Source of the DNA: Chamaecyparis obtusa
Lineage: Eukaryota; Streptophyta; Pinopsida; Cupressales; Cupressaceae
Reading direction: 5' to 3'
NCBI GenBank assembly: GCA_027943335.1
Contig: BSBK01002159.1
Location: forward strand, 1,662,001 to 1,726,000
DNA length: 64,000 bases
Shown: in pieces, positions 47,436 through 58,656 of the stretch
Position numbering within the stretch: the stretch's first letter is position 1
Layout of the letters: each line of letters begins with the position of its first letter
Program-made: the position numbers and the translations under genes
The notes under the pieces: model-generated
Databases searched by the model: none
What the model was told of the DNA's origin: nothing
The model's input: the letters and a program-made list of their open reading frames with translations, nothing else

Positions 47436-50344
47436 AATATGATGTAGAGGTGAGAATTTTACCTCCTTCAGTCAAATCTTCTTTCACTTTTTTTACTGTA
47501 GCCATCAACATTAGTTTTTCACATGCAATAGACTAAACTAGTTTTTCAACCGTCTTCTTCTCATAACCATTCTCTACTCTCAAAGTAGCTGCATCCTCTA
47601 AAATTTTCATTTTCTCACCAACTTCTATAACCAACTAACCCAACTGTTCAATTGGTGTAGCCTTCTCATCAATATCTACATTGGGCACTAAGTTAGGTAA
47701 AATGTCTCTCGAATTTAGGATTATTTGTGCCTCTTGTTTCAATTTCTCTTAGATTTTTAGTTAATTGCATTAGCAATATCCATCATTTCTTTTGGGCTCA
47801 TGGAGCTTAAGTCAATTTTCCCTTTAATGGAAGGAATATCTTCATCCATTTTAATGACACTTGAAGACATTTTAATGGTAGGAATATCTTTACCTTTTCT
47901 ATCTCCATGTCTGCAATATTCTCCTTGTCTACATTTTTAGCTTCTTCATTTCCACCTACTCTATCCATTGTTACCAGTTCCTATTGCTTCTCAACTGATG
48001 CATCTTTTGTCAAATCTTGACCATGTCCACTGTCCTCTATCTCTTTCTTTGGTTTATCTTGTGTGTCCTCTAGATCTTCCACTAGTTCCTCTATTGTGTC
48101 TTTTTGTTCCTCATGAATCTCCATGATTAGAACATCACCTGTAGTATCCATTGTGTCCTCAAACTCATCTATGATATCATTATCAAGTGTGACCTTCACA
48201 CCATTTATGGTCCACCCTTCATCTAGAAGTGAAATCACTTCTTATTCCTTATTATATTCTCCTTTCTCCTATTCATCTTCCACTAAAATATATTCTTTTT
48301 CCTAAATAAGACCTAAGTTATTCTTCAAGATATTCTCTATTTCATTTTGCATTGATTGAGAATCACCAATCCCCAGTCTTGTAACTCTTGTCTTTGTATT
48401 AAAAATTGGCCCTAACTTTATCTAAAATTTATTTTATCTCTTCTGCATTTATCTCAGGCTTTAAATGCATCAAGAAATATTTAATCATTTCTTTGTCTTT
48501 CTTCAAAGATCCCTTCCATCTACCTTCAATGTTTCTATATAGTGAAGTAGGAATTTGTCCTTGCAATTGCATAAGAACCTGACTAAATCGATTCATTCTT
48601 TATACAACAACATATTCAATTTTCCTTTGATATTATTCATTAAACATATCATAATACTTGTTCACACTGGAAAGTATACCCCTCTTCTTGACGTCATTAA
48701 CAATTCTATCAACAGGGATAAACTTACTAAGATTAGGCTTAAAAATTTTAGTGGTAGGATCACCAACCACTTTGGACTTGTTACATTGTTCCTTAAGCTC
48801 TCTTTATTCTTATTCAAACTCTATTCCTTCTACTACCTTGTGTGCCTCCTTGTACCCTTTTTCTTTATCCTTCTTCATTTTACCACCAACCTTTGCAACA
48901 ATATCTTCTTTTTCCTTAGTTCACTTAGGTTGTGTCTTCTTTATAATCTTCTTTACTAGAGTCTTGGTAGGAGGAGAGGGTTTCTCCTTCTTGAATGTTG
49001 TGCTTCTTGTTTGTCTACTAGTTAAGACTCTACTGATTGTAGAATAAACTACTTCTACATCTTCTTGTGCAGTAGCAGTAGCTGAGGATCCAGATTTCTC
49101 AACTTCATGTTTTGATCTTTCTTTATGAATGACTTCCTTAGAGAGGCCTTTTTCCAGAAAGAATTTCTCTACCTCTTTTCTTACTTTCTTTTCAATGACA
49201 AATGCATTCAAAGTATCTACAACTTCAAGTTAATTCTCCCTATAAGTTCCAAATATTTTAGCATTTGGATCAATGGGGTTCTTTAATAGCTTGTCTACAT
49301 AAGAAATGGCTAAATTAAAAAATAACCCATAGGTAAGGCCCATGAAGTCCAAGGGACTACTACCTCCATTTGACATGTATCAATATCAACCATAAAACAT
49401 ATATCATCCTTATACTTCTCAACAAAATGTGATGGAATCCTTTCTTTCTCATGCATCCTCTTCTGAAAATCCTTCAAGTATCCTCATACTTTCTCTAAAC
49501 ATTAATTTCCAAGCATCCTAGCACAATTATCCATTTTAACTACCACTGGTGTACCTTGTACCCAATTAACCAGTCCAACACTAGGAAATAAATTATAAAA
49601 ATAGAAAAACAAACCCATAGGAAGTTGGTTGTACTTAAACACTTTCCTTTTGTCTTTCTTTATCTTCTCTATGTTTAGAAAGTACCAACCTCTCATCATG
49701 CCACAAAAATCATACTCTACATTCTCTTTTACCGTCTTGTATGCACTATGAAATATTATGGTAGGCACACTATTTATTCTTCTTGAATATAATACTTTGT
49801 ATCTAAACACCATGGATGAAAAAATCACCACTTCATCTACGATATAATTAAAGGTCTTCTCTCACTTGTCCCATTTAGATTTTGTCAGTTCTATGTCTAC
49901 ATTTTGCGGAATGTATCTAAGTTACAGTATCTCTTTAGTAGCATAGAACCTTGTCACATCATGAATGACTTCTTTTGTAATCTTGTATGGTCGATCTAGC
50001 CACATAAACTTGTCATGCACTCCACTCAACATATAGCTAATCTATTCTTCTTCAAAGTTTGAAGGAAAGTGAATCGCATTCTCAAAACCTTTATCTGTGA
50101 TCACCTTGTGCTCATCTTTCAACAACCAATCGTTGTTAAAATCTTTGCATAGTGATTGTATATGAATTTCTCTTGGGTCTTTGATATTACAATGAATATA
50201 AGATCTAACATCCTCCATATGCATTACATCATAGGGAATGCTGGTTAGGGCACCCTTTGGATAGTTTACCATTGGTTTATCAGGATGTTTCTTGAATAAT
50301 GGCCTAGGTTTCTCTTTGATTTTAATAATAACAGGAGTAGCCAT

Positions 50345-50772
50345 TATGAAATAATGAATTATAAGCTTAGAGATCCAATAAATACCTTTTAATTTACCAC
50401 ACATTGACTTATGAAAATCCTCACAAGTTTTTGGACTTAAATCACTTCAACACTTTTTGGAGTCACTTCAATTGCTGAAAATATGGTCTTACTTCAGTTC
50501 TTTCATTTTTGGATTAAGCACTTCAATGTGTGGGTGAAAAATAATACTTAAAATCACCTTTTATCTTTCACGGCACTCAAGCAATAAATGCATCACTGGT
50601 GGACAAAAAAATAGAATATATCCCTACAAATCTTGTTAGCGGTTAGCCAAAAATTGATAAATTTCACCAAAACTTTATACAACACTTCAAGACAACCAAA
50701 TTCATTTAACTATGCAAATAGAACTTACCACACATGCATCTAGGGGATCTCCAATGGATTCAATAATTTTTT
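50345..50772 (-). other. Element B inter-ORF segment
   Basis: Non-coding sequence between ORF2 and the insertion point of element C. It corresponds to the spacer between ORF1 and ORF2 in element A (18282-18702). Confidence 0.5.
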
Positions 50773-51448
50773 TGATGCAGGAGAATCTCGGGTCCTTGGC
50801 AATCCTATGTCACCAAAAATAGATTTGAGTTTGTTTGTGTTGCTTAGTTCCTACTTTGACCAAGTTGGTTTAGTGTTGCTCAGTTTCCTTTGTTTGCCGA
50901 TGTTGGTTGGTTATCTCTTTAACACTTGGTAATTTTCCTAGCCCTCGATGATGCTTGTCTAGCATTCGGTTGGCTTTTCTTAGTGACAAGGTTCTTTTGA
51001 GTTTCTGTTGAGGCTGACTTGTGCATTGATTATGGGTCACAGATTTAATACTGGTATCCATCATTGGGAAGCATGTGGTCCTAGATCTGACCGTTCCTTC
51101 CATTGATTGTGGATTTGAAGGCTGACTCAGTTAGGTAGCCTCTTGTATAAATGTAGTTTTTTGGTTAGAGTTTGAGGAGTCAATTTTGATAGAAGGAAGA
51201 AGATAGAAGATTTGAGATTGTTTGCAGATCCTCACATATTTGAGGACTTCTATAATTCATTGTAATATTTGGCCGTAACCAGGAAGGCCTTACAACCTAA
51301 CATGTATGAATCAATTTGAAGTAAATATATGATTGATCTTGCATTTTATCTCCCCCACTATGTTGTTGTTGCTTCCTTGTGTTGTTGAGCAAGGTGGTTT
51401 AGGTTGGGTGTGCCATTCCTTGGCCCCTCTTGCCTGCTCCTTGTGTCA
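50773..51448 (+). repeat. 5' LTR of element C
   Basis: Starts TGATGCAGGAGAATCTCGGG and ends CTCCTTGTGTCA. A TATA-like TATAAATG is near 51146. Pairs with 56069-56744. Confidence 0.9.
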
Positions 51449-51450
51449 GG

Positions 51451-51461
51451 TGGTATCAGAG
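51451..51461 (+). other. Primer-binding site of element C
   Basis: TGGTATCAGAG, two bases after the LTR, matching the initiator Met tRNA complement. Confidence 0.85.
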
Positions 51462-51585
51462 TGAGGTTAGATCTAGATCTAGGTTTTCAAATCTAGATTT
51501 GAAGGTTCCTTCTTGTGAAGCCCTAGTTGAGTTTTTGTGGGGTAGTAGATTGTGATATGACCTGCACTTGCAGAGGGTTTTCAAG

Positions 51586-52835
51586 ATGGTTCATGGGAGG
51601 CGAGATGTGGATCCAGGATTGGCAAACATGTTGAGAGAAATTGTTGCTAGATTGGAAGCTGTTGAAACAACCCAAAGAAGAGGAAGACATATTGAAGATT
51701 TTAGTGATGATGAAATTGAGGTAGAACAAGGTGATGTAGAACCTGCACCTATGATCGATCAGGGTGAGAAAATTTTCACGAAGGCCTTGACAAGTCTGAA
51801 GTCTACACCACACTTTAATCCTCCCGAGCATGGTGGAAAGATAGATTCTGATGAATTGGTGGATTGGATCACAGAGATGGAAAAATATTTTGAGTATGAA
51901 AATGTACCTAAAGACAAGAAAGTGAAAATTCCAAGCACAAAGTTGAAAAGTCATGCATCCTTATGGTGGGAACATCTGTAGCTGGACAGAAAGAGGAAAT
52001 GCAAAGACAAAATCAAGGTATGGAGTAAAATGGTTAATAAATTGAAAGGAAATTTCTTACCTTGTGATTATCAGATTAACCTAGTTAGGAGAATGCAAAG
52101 TTTGAGGTAGAAAGATAGCTCGGTAAAGGATTATACTAAGGAATTCTATAGATTAGATATCAGATCTAGACATGATGAAGATGATGTGGAAAGAATTTCT
52201 AGATACTTGAATGGTTTGAGAGTTTCCATCCAAGAAGAAATTAGTTTAGTCAAATTGGAGAATATTGAAGAGGCTTATCAATTTGTATTGAAAGCTAAGG
52301 AGAAATTGAACAAGAGACATGAGCAAAGACAAAGAGGAAGTGGTGGTAGATTCCCTAGAGGAAGAGGTAGATCTTATGGTGAAAATAGTAGATTTGAACC
52401 AGAAAAGACAACTCTGGATAAAGGCAAGACTAAGTGGAAAGGTGAAAGTCCATCTAGAGGCAGAGGTAGTAACTACCGAGGTGGTTATAATAGAGGAAGT
52501 TTATGAAGAACTTTTTACAATTGTGGAGAAGAAGGACATAGATCATTTGAGTGTACACATGCAAGTAAGAAGGCTGGTAACAGTTGGAATGGTTTGGTGC
52601 AAGAAGAGTCACTGAATGAACCTGAGAAGGAAAATAACTTGATGGTAAGAAAAGCACTTTGGAATGAAGGTAAAAATGAAGATCTAGTAAGGAAAAGTTT
52701 GTTCAAGACTATATGTAGAGTTTCTAACAAAGTTTGGAAGGTAATCATTGACAGTGGTATCTCAGAGAATCTAGCATCTGAAGAGATGGTCACAAAGTTG
52801 CAATTGGAAAGGTTGAAACATCCAAAGCCCTATTA
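51586..52835 (+). pseudogene. gag: Element C gag and protease
   Basis: The ATG at 51586 (MVHGRRDVDPGLANMLREI) lies about 125 bases after the primer site. Next comes a coiled-coil-like start (IVARLEAVETTQ), then the capsid region with FNPPEHGGKIDSDELVDWI, EMEKYFEYENVP, TKLKSHASLWWEHL, a stop, KDYTKEFYRLDIRSR and RISRYLNGLRVSIQEEISL, all typical of chromovirus Gag. An RG-rich linker follows (RGSGGRFPRGRGRSYGENSR). The nucleocapsid knuckle near 52513 reads FYNCGEEGHRSFEC: the first Cys is replaced by Phe. The protease active site is IIDSG near 52745. TAG stops at 51979, 52108 and 52834 stand where Gln is natural, and a TGA near 52503 where Trp fits. It makes no intact product. Confidence 0.88.
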
Positions 52836-55800
52836 GATTTCATGGATCAAAGATGAGCATACAATCCTAGTAAATGAACAATGTTATGTGAATTTAAATA
52901 GTGGAAAATACTATGATAAGGTGTTATGTGATATCGTGCTATGGATTGTTGTCATATTTTGTTGGGTAGACCTTCAAAATATGGTAGACATGCTATATAT
53001 GATGGGAGATTGCATAAGTATACTATTGTGGCTGATGGAAAGAAACAAATCTTGTTACCTTTGATGGAAGAACCTGTTAGTAATGTTTGCACATTTGTGA
53101 AAGTTTCCTTGATGGAAGGAGGAAAGTTTGTTAAGGATTTAAAGAGAAATGATGTATGTTTTGCTGTGATTCCTAACAAACCAAGTAAGAAAACAAAGGA
53201 TAATGTCCCTCAGGAGATCGGTAAATTACTCACTGAGTATAATGAAATTATTTATGATAATGTACTTGATGGTTTTCCACTGAAAAGAAGAATTGATCAT
53301 TGCATGGATCTAATCCCTGGAGCTAGTTTACCGAATAAGGCACCTCATCGGTTGACACCTACTGAGAATTAGGAATTGAACTGACAGATTCAAGAGTTGC
53401 TGGAGAAAGGTTTGATTAGAGAAAGTTTGAGTCCTTGTGCAGTACTTATGGCATTAGCACCTAAGAAGAATGGAGAATGGATAATGTGTACTGATTCCAG
53501 AGAAATCAACAAGATAATAGTGAAGTATAGGTTTACTATACCGAGAATGGATGATATAATGGATAGTCTGACTGGAGCAAAGTATTTTAACAAGATTGAT
53601 TTGAAAAGTGGGTATCAAAATCAAAGAAGGTGATGAATGGGAGACTACTTTCAAGATAAAAGAAGGTTTGTATGATTGGTTGGTTATACCTTTTGGTTTA
53701 ACTAATGCACTGAGTACTTTTATGAGGTTGATGAATGAAGTTTTGAAGAAATTCTTGGGTAATTTTGTGATTGTATATCTTGATGATATTCTGATATTTA
53801 GTAAGACTAGAGAAGAATATTTTTTTCATGTTAGGAAATTTTTGCAGAGATTGAAAGAAGAAAAGTTGCTGATAAATCTGAAAAAGTGTTCATTCATGAA
53901 AGAGGAGATTGTGTATTTGGGATTTATGATTTCAGCTAATGGTTTGAAAATGGATCTTGAAAGGGTTGAAGCTATTTTGAATTGGCCTACACCTGTGAAT
54001 GCTAGTGAGGTAAGATCATTTCATGGTTTGGCAAGTTTTTACTAAAAGTTCATTAGAAATTTAAGTTCAATTTGTAATGCTATGAATGAGACTATGAGAG
54101 GAGACAAAAGAGAATTCAAGTGGACACATGGAGTTGATAAAAGTTTTGAGACTCTAAAGTAGAAGGTTTCTGAATTGCCTACTTTGGCATTGCGTGATTT
54201 CAATAAGGTATTTCAAGTGGAATGTGATGCAAGTGGAAGTGCAATTGGAGCTATGTTGAGTCAAGAAGGTAAACTTGCTGCTTTCTTTAGTGAAAATTTG
54301 AATGATGTAAAAAGGAAATATTCTGTGTATGATCAATAATTCTATGCCATTGTTCAAGCACTAAAGAAATGGAGACATTATTTGATGCCAAGTGAATTTG
54401 TGTTGTATACCGATCATAAGGCTTTACAGTATTTGGGTAGTCAGAATAAGTTGAATCAGAGACATATGAAATGGGTTGAGTATTTGCAGAGTTATACATT
54501 TTTGATAAAGCATAAAAGTGGAGTCACTAACCAAGTTGCCGATGCATTGAGTAGAAGGAGATCTTTGATGATCGAGATGAAAATTGGAATTTTAGGCTTT
54601 GATGACATAAGAGATTCTTATGAATTTGATCCTGATTTTTTTGAGCCGTGGAGAAAGTGCAGAGCACCTATTCAAGATCAATAGAGTACTAAATGGGATG
54701 AATATTTTATGCAAGGAGGTATTTTGTTTAAAGGTATTCGGTTATTTATACCAAGAGGACCTATGATAACTAATTTGATAAAAGAGAAACATAGTGGTGG
54801 TTTAGCTAGACATTTTGGTGTTGATAAGACATGGAGCTTGCTTAAGGAGAAATAATTTTGGCCGCAGTTGCATAAAGATGTTTGGAAATTTGTGAAAAGT
54901 TGTGGAGTTTGTGAAGTTGCAAAAGGAGATAGTTAGGATAATGGATTGTATACACCGATTGTTGTACCTGAGAAACCTTGGATTGACATCAGTATGGATT
55001 TTGTTCTTGGATTATCGAAGATAGTAAGAGGTAATGATTCTATATTTTTGGTTGTGGATAGATTTTGTAAAATGGCACATTTTATACCTTGTAGAAAGAC
55101 ATTAGATGCACTACATGTAGTAGATCTTTCTTTAAGGAAATTTTTAGATTGCATGGATTATCGAGGAGTATTATCTCTGACTGAGATAGTAAATTTGTTG
55201 GACACTTTTGGAAGACTCTTTGGAGAAAGTTGGGTACTGAGTTGAAATATAGTTCTACATTTCACCCACAAACCAATGGACAGACATAAGTTGCGAATAG
55301 AAGTTTGGGAATCTTTTGAGATGTTTAGTTGGACACACACTAGGTAATTGGGATTTTGTGTTGGCACAAGTAGAGTATGGATACAATAATTCAGTGGATA
55401 GAAGTACTGGAAAAACATCATTTGAGATTGTAAATGGCATACAACTGAGAGGTATATCTAATTAGAGAGATATTGATGATGAAAGAAAGAGAAGTGCTGA
55501 AGGAGAAAAATTTGCTAAGTACATGAAGACATTGCATGAAGATGTGAAGCTTAAATTGGAAAAGAGTAATCAGAAATACAAAGATAGAGCTGATAGATCA
55601 AGAAGACATAAGACTTTTGATGTTGGTGATGAAGTGATGGTTCATTTGAGAAAAAGGCAAATTTCTTGTTGGAACATATGGGAAGCTAAAGATGAAGAAG
55701 TTTGGACCTTGCAAGATTTTGAGAAAATTTGATAGTGGAAATGCATATGAAGTTGAGTTACCTGATGACATGGATATATCACCTATATTCAACATTGCTA

Positions 55801-56034
55801 ATTTGTATGAGTTTCATGAACCTGAAGAAGAAAGAAGACATGACAGTACTGATGGAATATCCTAAGAAACATAATGAAGAAGTTGAGCATATTTTGGAGT
55901 AGAGAATCTACAGAAGTACAAGAGGAAAATAGTATAAGGAATATCTGATAAAGTGGAAGAATAGACCAATTGAAGATAGTTCATGGATTTCACAGTTTGA
56001 GTTGGATGTAGCTTAGATCATACCTACTGAATGA
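52836..56034 (+). pseudogene. pol: Element C pol: reverse transcriptase, RNase H, integrase, chromodomain
   Basis: Reverse transcriptase runs from about 53395 ([32 protein letters not shown]), through a frameshift near 53630, then [20 protein letters not shown] and the catalytic [14 protein letters not shown] near 53780. RNase H spans 54215-54560 (VECDASGSAIGAML, YTDHKALQYL, VADALSRR). Integrase starts with the HHCC finger (54790-54930, KHSGGLARHFGV...SCGVCEVAKG), followed by [13 protein letters not shown] and [15 protein letters not shown] frameshift near 55170 destroys the second-Asp region (LSLTEIV in one frame). HPQTNGQT survives in another frame near 55265. The tail has AYEVELPDDMDISPIFNIAN and a chromodomain (VEHILE-RIYRSTRGK, then KEYLIKWKNRPIEDSSWI). 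Seven TAG stops (53370, 54160, 54682, 54934, 55463, 55900, 56014) fall at likely Gln positions. Confidence 0.9.
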
Positions 56035-56068
56035 TTCAAAGAATCATTTTCAAATAAGCCTAGGTGTC

Positions 56069-56744
56069 TAATGCAGGAGCATCTTGGGTCCTTGGCAATC
56101 CTGTGTCACCATAAAAAGATTTGAGTTTGTTTGTGTTGCTCGGTTCCTTCTTTGACCGAGTTGGTTTGGTGTTGCTCAGGTTCCTTTGTTCACCAATGTT
56201 GGTCAATTATCTCTTTGATGCTTGGTAATTTCCTTGGTGCTCAGTGATGCTTGTCTGGTGCTCGGTTGGCTTTTCTTACTGACGGGTTTCTTTTGAGTTT
56301 TTGTTGAGGCCGACTTGTGCATTGATTATGGGTCATGGATTTAATGCTGGTATCCATCATTGGGAAGCATGTGGTCCTAGATCTGACTATTCCTTCCATT
56401 GATTGTGGATCTAAAGGTCGAATCAGTTTGGTAGCCTCTTGTATAAATTTAGTTGTTTGGTTAGAGTTTAAGGAGTTAGTTTTGATAGAAGGAAGAAGAT
56501 AGAAGATTTGAGATTGTTCGTAGATCCTCGCATGTTTGAGGACTTCTGTAATTCATTGTAATAGCTAGCCATAACTAGGAAGGCCTTATAGCCCAGCATG
56601 TATGAATCAATTTGAAGTAAATATATGATTGATCTTGCATTTTCTCTCTCCCGTTATGTTGTTGTTGCTTCTGCATGTTGTTGAGCAAGGTGGTTCAGGT
56701 TGGGTGTGCCATTCCTTGGCCCCTCCTGCTCACTCCTTGTGTCA
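56069..56744 (+). repeat. 3' LTR of element C
   Basis: Starts TAATGCAGGAGCATCTTGGG and ends CTCCTTGTGTCA. It pairs with the 5' copy at 50773-51448. Confidence 0.9.
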
Positions 56745-56849
56745 ATTTTCTCCCCCTAAGTCAAAGATGACTTAGTTTGATGATGAATTATCCAAACCCG
56801 ATGGAGATGTGGATCTTTTAGATGATCTCTCATCACTCTTTGTCATCTA

Positions 56850-58090
56850 GACTTGATTCATCTACCTTCTGGTCTCTTCAAAATTTTCACTTTGCTTTCC
56901 CTTTTTCTTTTTAGATTGATTAATTGGTTGGTTCACCTTATTTTTATTTTCTCTACAAAACCTTACAATGTGTCCTATCTCATGAAAATGATAACATGCC
57001 ATACCGGTTGATCTCCAAAGTCCTACATTACCTCTATTGGTGCTCAATATGTAACTGATCTCCATGTGACCATAGTTATGACAAATTGAGCATGTAACAT
57101 ATCACCAATTCTCATTTTGATAGGGACTCTACCAGTTGACATATGGCCTTTGATTAATCACGTATGTCCTGCACTCATTAACTCTATGACCATATATGTT
57201 ACAATTGTAACAATAACCATGAAAAGTGTCTGGTCTAGCATTAAGTACAATACTTGGAACACTAGATCTGATACTCTTGCATACATTAGTGATATGTCCA
57301 ATCTTATGGTAATTGAAACAAACTAGTTTATAGCAACTCTTACTAGATTTTATTTGATTCACCTTAGGTGCAGACATGTCATCTTGCTTGTCCTTCTTGG
57401 TTCAAAAAGTTTCACCAACCTCATAGCTATTGTAGCCTAGTCCATAGGTTTCTCCATGCAGTCTTTGATTCTTGATTTGATCATCAAAATTTATAGAACT
57501 TTCATTGTATTTCTTTATTAAATCATTTTAAATATTCAACTCACCTTTTAGTTGCTCATTTTCTTTCCTCAGATTTTCATTCTCTCTTAGGTCTTCTTTA
57601 TTCTCTTCATTTGTATCATGTATTTTTGCATGCAATGCACCACCTTCTTGTTCAAATTTGAAAATATCATCCTCCTTGACTTTAAGGGATTCACATTTTT
57701 CTTGTTGGTATTCCTTTTCCATTTTCCTTGCCACTTTTGTTGTCTTCCTTGCTTCAATTTCTTCACCCATTCTGATTGACAAATATTTTAACTCTCTTTT
57801 TATGTTCTTCTTATCTTTATGCAAATTCTCATTCTTCCAAGGCTACTTTAGATTCCTCAGATCCACTTTGTTCATATAGTTGTTCAATGAGGTCTTGTAT
57901 TTCATTCAATTATTTAAAAAGTTCTTATCTTTTGGCTCTTGATTGCTTGAGTGAATCCTTCAATTTTTCAATGAAATCTTCTACATCTTCAAGTTTCTTT
58001 TTAAGCTACCTTTGATATATCAAATTCTTGACATATATCTCAAAGATCTTCCCCAAGCTATTAGGCTTATTCAAGGGAACACAAATCTGA
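56850..58090 (-). pseudogene. Element B ORF1: coiled-coil, four-zinc-knuckle Gag-like protein
   Basis: Minus-strand reading: a coiled-coil region in several frames (57824-57528 is open: REENENLRKENEQ-like; IKRELKYLSIRMGEEIEARK; RKENEQLKGELNI), then INFDDQIKNQRLHGETYGLG, the equivalent of element A's LLDSQIYAQRIKGDSSGIGF. Four Cys/His motifs follow: CFNYHKIGHITNVC, CYNCNIYGHRVNEC, CSICHNYGHMEISY (last Cys changed) and CYHFHEIGHIVRFC, then a basic linker (NQSKKKKGKQSENF). Spacing and order match element A ORF1. Some knuckles have lost a Cys, as in A. It lies directly after the primer site and ends about 100 bases before the insertion of element C. Stops and frameshifts make it inactive. A nucleic-acid-binding, Gag-like role is inferred. 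Confidence 0.75.
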
Positions 58091-58097
58091 TACCATT
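58085..58097 (-). other. Primer-binding site of element B
   Basis: The minus strand reads AATGGTATCAGATTTG after the LTR end TTAACA: TGGTATCAGA matches the initiator Met tRNA complement, with later mismatches. Confidence 0.75.
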
Positions 58098-58656
58098 TGT
58101 TAATGCTATAAAAGCACTAAAGGGGGGGAGGGTGAATCAGTTAAACCAAAAATCTATATAAACTTTTACTTAACTTGCAGATTATCCAACATGAAAAAGT
58201 AAATATCACATAAAAACATAAAACATAAAACATCTACACAATCATCAACACAATAACACAAATCTATTGTGTGGAAACCCTTGTTAGAGGGAAAAACCAT
58301 GGTGGGAATTGTCACCCACTAATATTACTAGTGCACACACCCTTTTTCCTCCAAATATTCAACTGTGCTTCGAATCAGCTTACACAATCATAGAATTAGG
58401 CTAATATAAATTTATAGATTCTACCTTTCCAATCGTGCCACTATATTTATTCATATCATCACTACACAACACATTAACCATGACTAACTGTGTTATCAAT
58501 AAACACTCTGTATACTTACAAAAATACTTGTGCAATCATCTTCACCACTTGTATACTGGATTCATTCATCCTAAAATGATTTTTTCCACCAATGATAACA
58601 CTCCAACATGCACCCCATGAAAAAAATCTCTCCAACACCTTCATCAAATGCTAACA
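58098..58656 (-). repeat. 5' LTR of element B, internally deleted
   Basis: Its two ends align with 44813-45998, but about 600 bases are missing between GTGCAC (58340 area) and TTTTTCCTCC (58352 area). Length 559 against 1186 in the partner. Confidence 0.8.

Larger units (their letters stand above)
46229..50344 (-). pseudogene. Element B ORF2: protein of unknown function, homologue of element A ORF2
   Basis: The ATG at 50344 opens MATPVIIKIKEKPRPLFKKH, then VMHMEDVRSYIHCNIKD and FNNDWLLKDEHKVITD; a stop follows at 50042. Continuing pieces: FMWLDRPYKITKEVIHDVTR near 49990, then 49831-49502 with RRINSVPTIIFHSAYKTVKE and DKRKVFKYNQLPMGLFFYFY, and VEKYKDDICFMVDIDT near 49430-49380. Downstream is an acidic coiled-coil-like stretch (47981-48238, EEQKDTIEELVEDLEDTQDK) and a C-terminal piece ending LQVLQEKFIDILNRL at 46229. 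Shared blocks with A occur in the same order, so the two proteins are homologous along much of their length. A solo-LTR-like segment (46579-47435) interrupts it near the end. Stops and frameshifts are many. No enzyme signature; function unknown. Confidence 0.7.
50773..56744 (+). mobile_element. Element C: Ty3/Gypsy chromovirus nested in element B
   Basis: LTRs of about 676 bp (50773-51448 and 56069-56744) flank a primer-binding site, gag and pol ending in a chromodomain. The sequence ATTTT is present just left of the 5' LTR (50766-50770, within a T-run) and right of the 3' LTR (56745-56749), a probable target duplication with 1-2 bases of uncertainty. Domain order with reverse transcriptase before integrase identifies Gypsy. 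About 10 differences in the first 90 bases of the LTRs show it is not recent. It lies on the strand opposite its host. Confidence 0.9.
44813..58656 (-). mobile_element. Element B: second two-ORF, pol-less LTR element, with nested insertions
   Basis: LTR copies lie at 44813-45998 and 58098-58656, with a minus-strand primer-binding site beside the right copy and a purine tract beside the left one. Flanks are AATTA on the left and AATTC on the right, a near-match target duplication. The interior holds a Gag-like ORF (about 58090-56850) and ORF2 (50344-46229), both homologous to element A. Removing element C and the solo-LTR-like segment leaves about 7 kb, close to A's 7.7 kb. No pol motif of its own is found; the only pol in the interval belongs to the nested chromovirus. 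Confidence 0.85.

Noticed and set aside
48555..49047. Plus-strand ORFs of about 130 codons, Leu/Ser/Phe-rich, as membrane proteins.
   Set aside because: They are the antisense of Lys/Glu-rich ORF2 of element B, which creates artificial hydrophobic readings.
51523..51954. Minus-strand 143-codon ORF.
   Set aside because: Antisense of element C gag, whose motifs are clear on the plus strand.
52319..52615. Alternative-frame ORF across the RG-rich region of element C gag.
   Set aside because: The gag frame carries the RG-rich linker and knuckle; the other frame is a by-product of repetitive codons.
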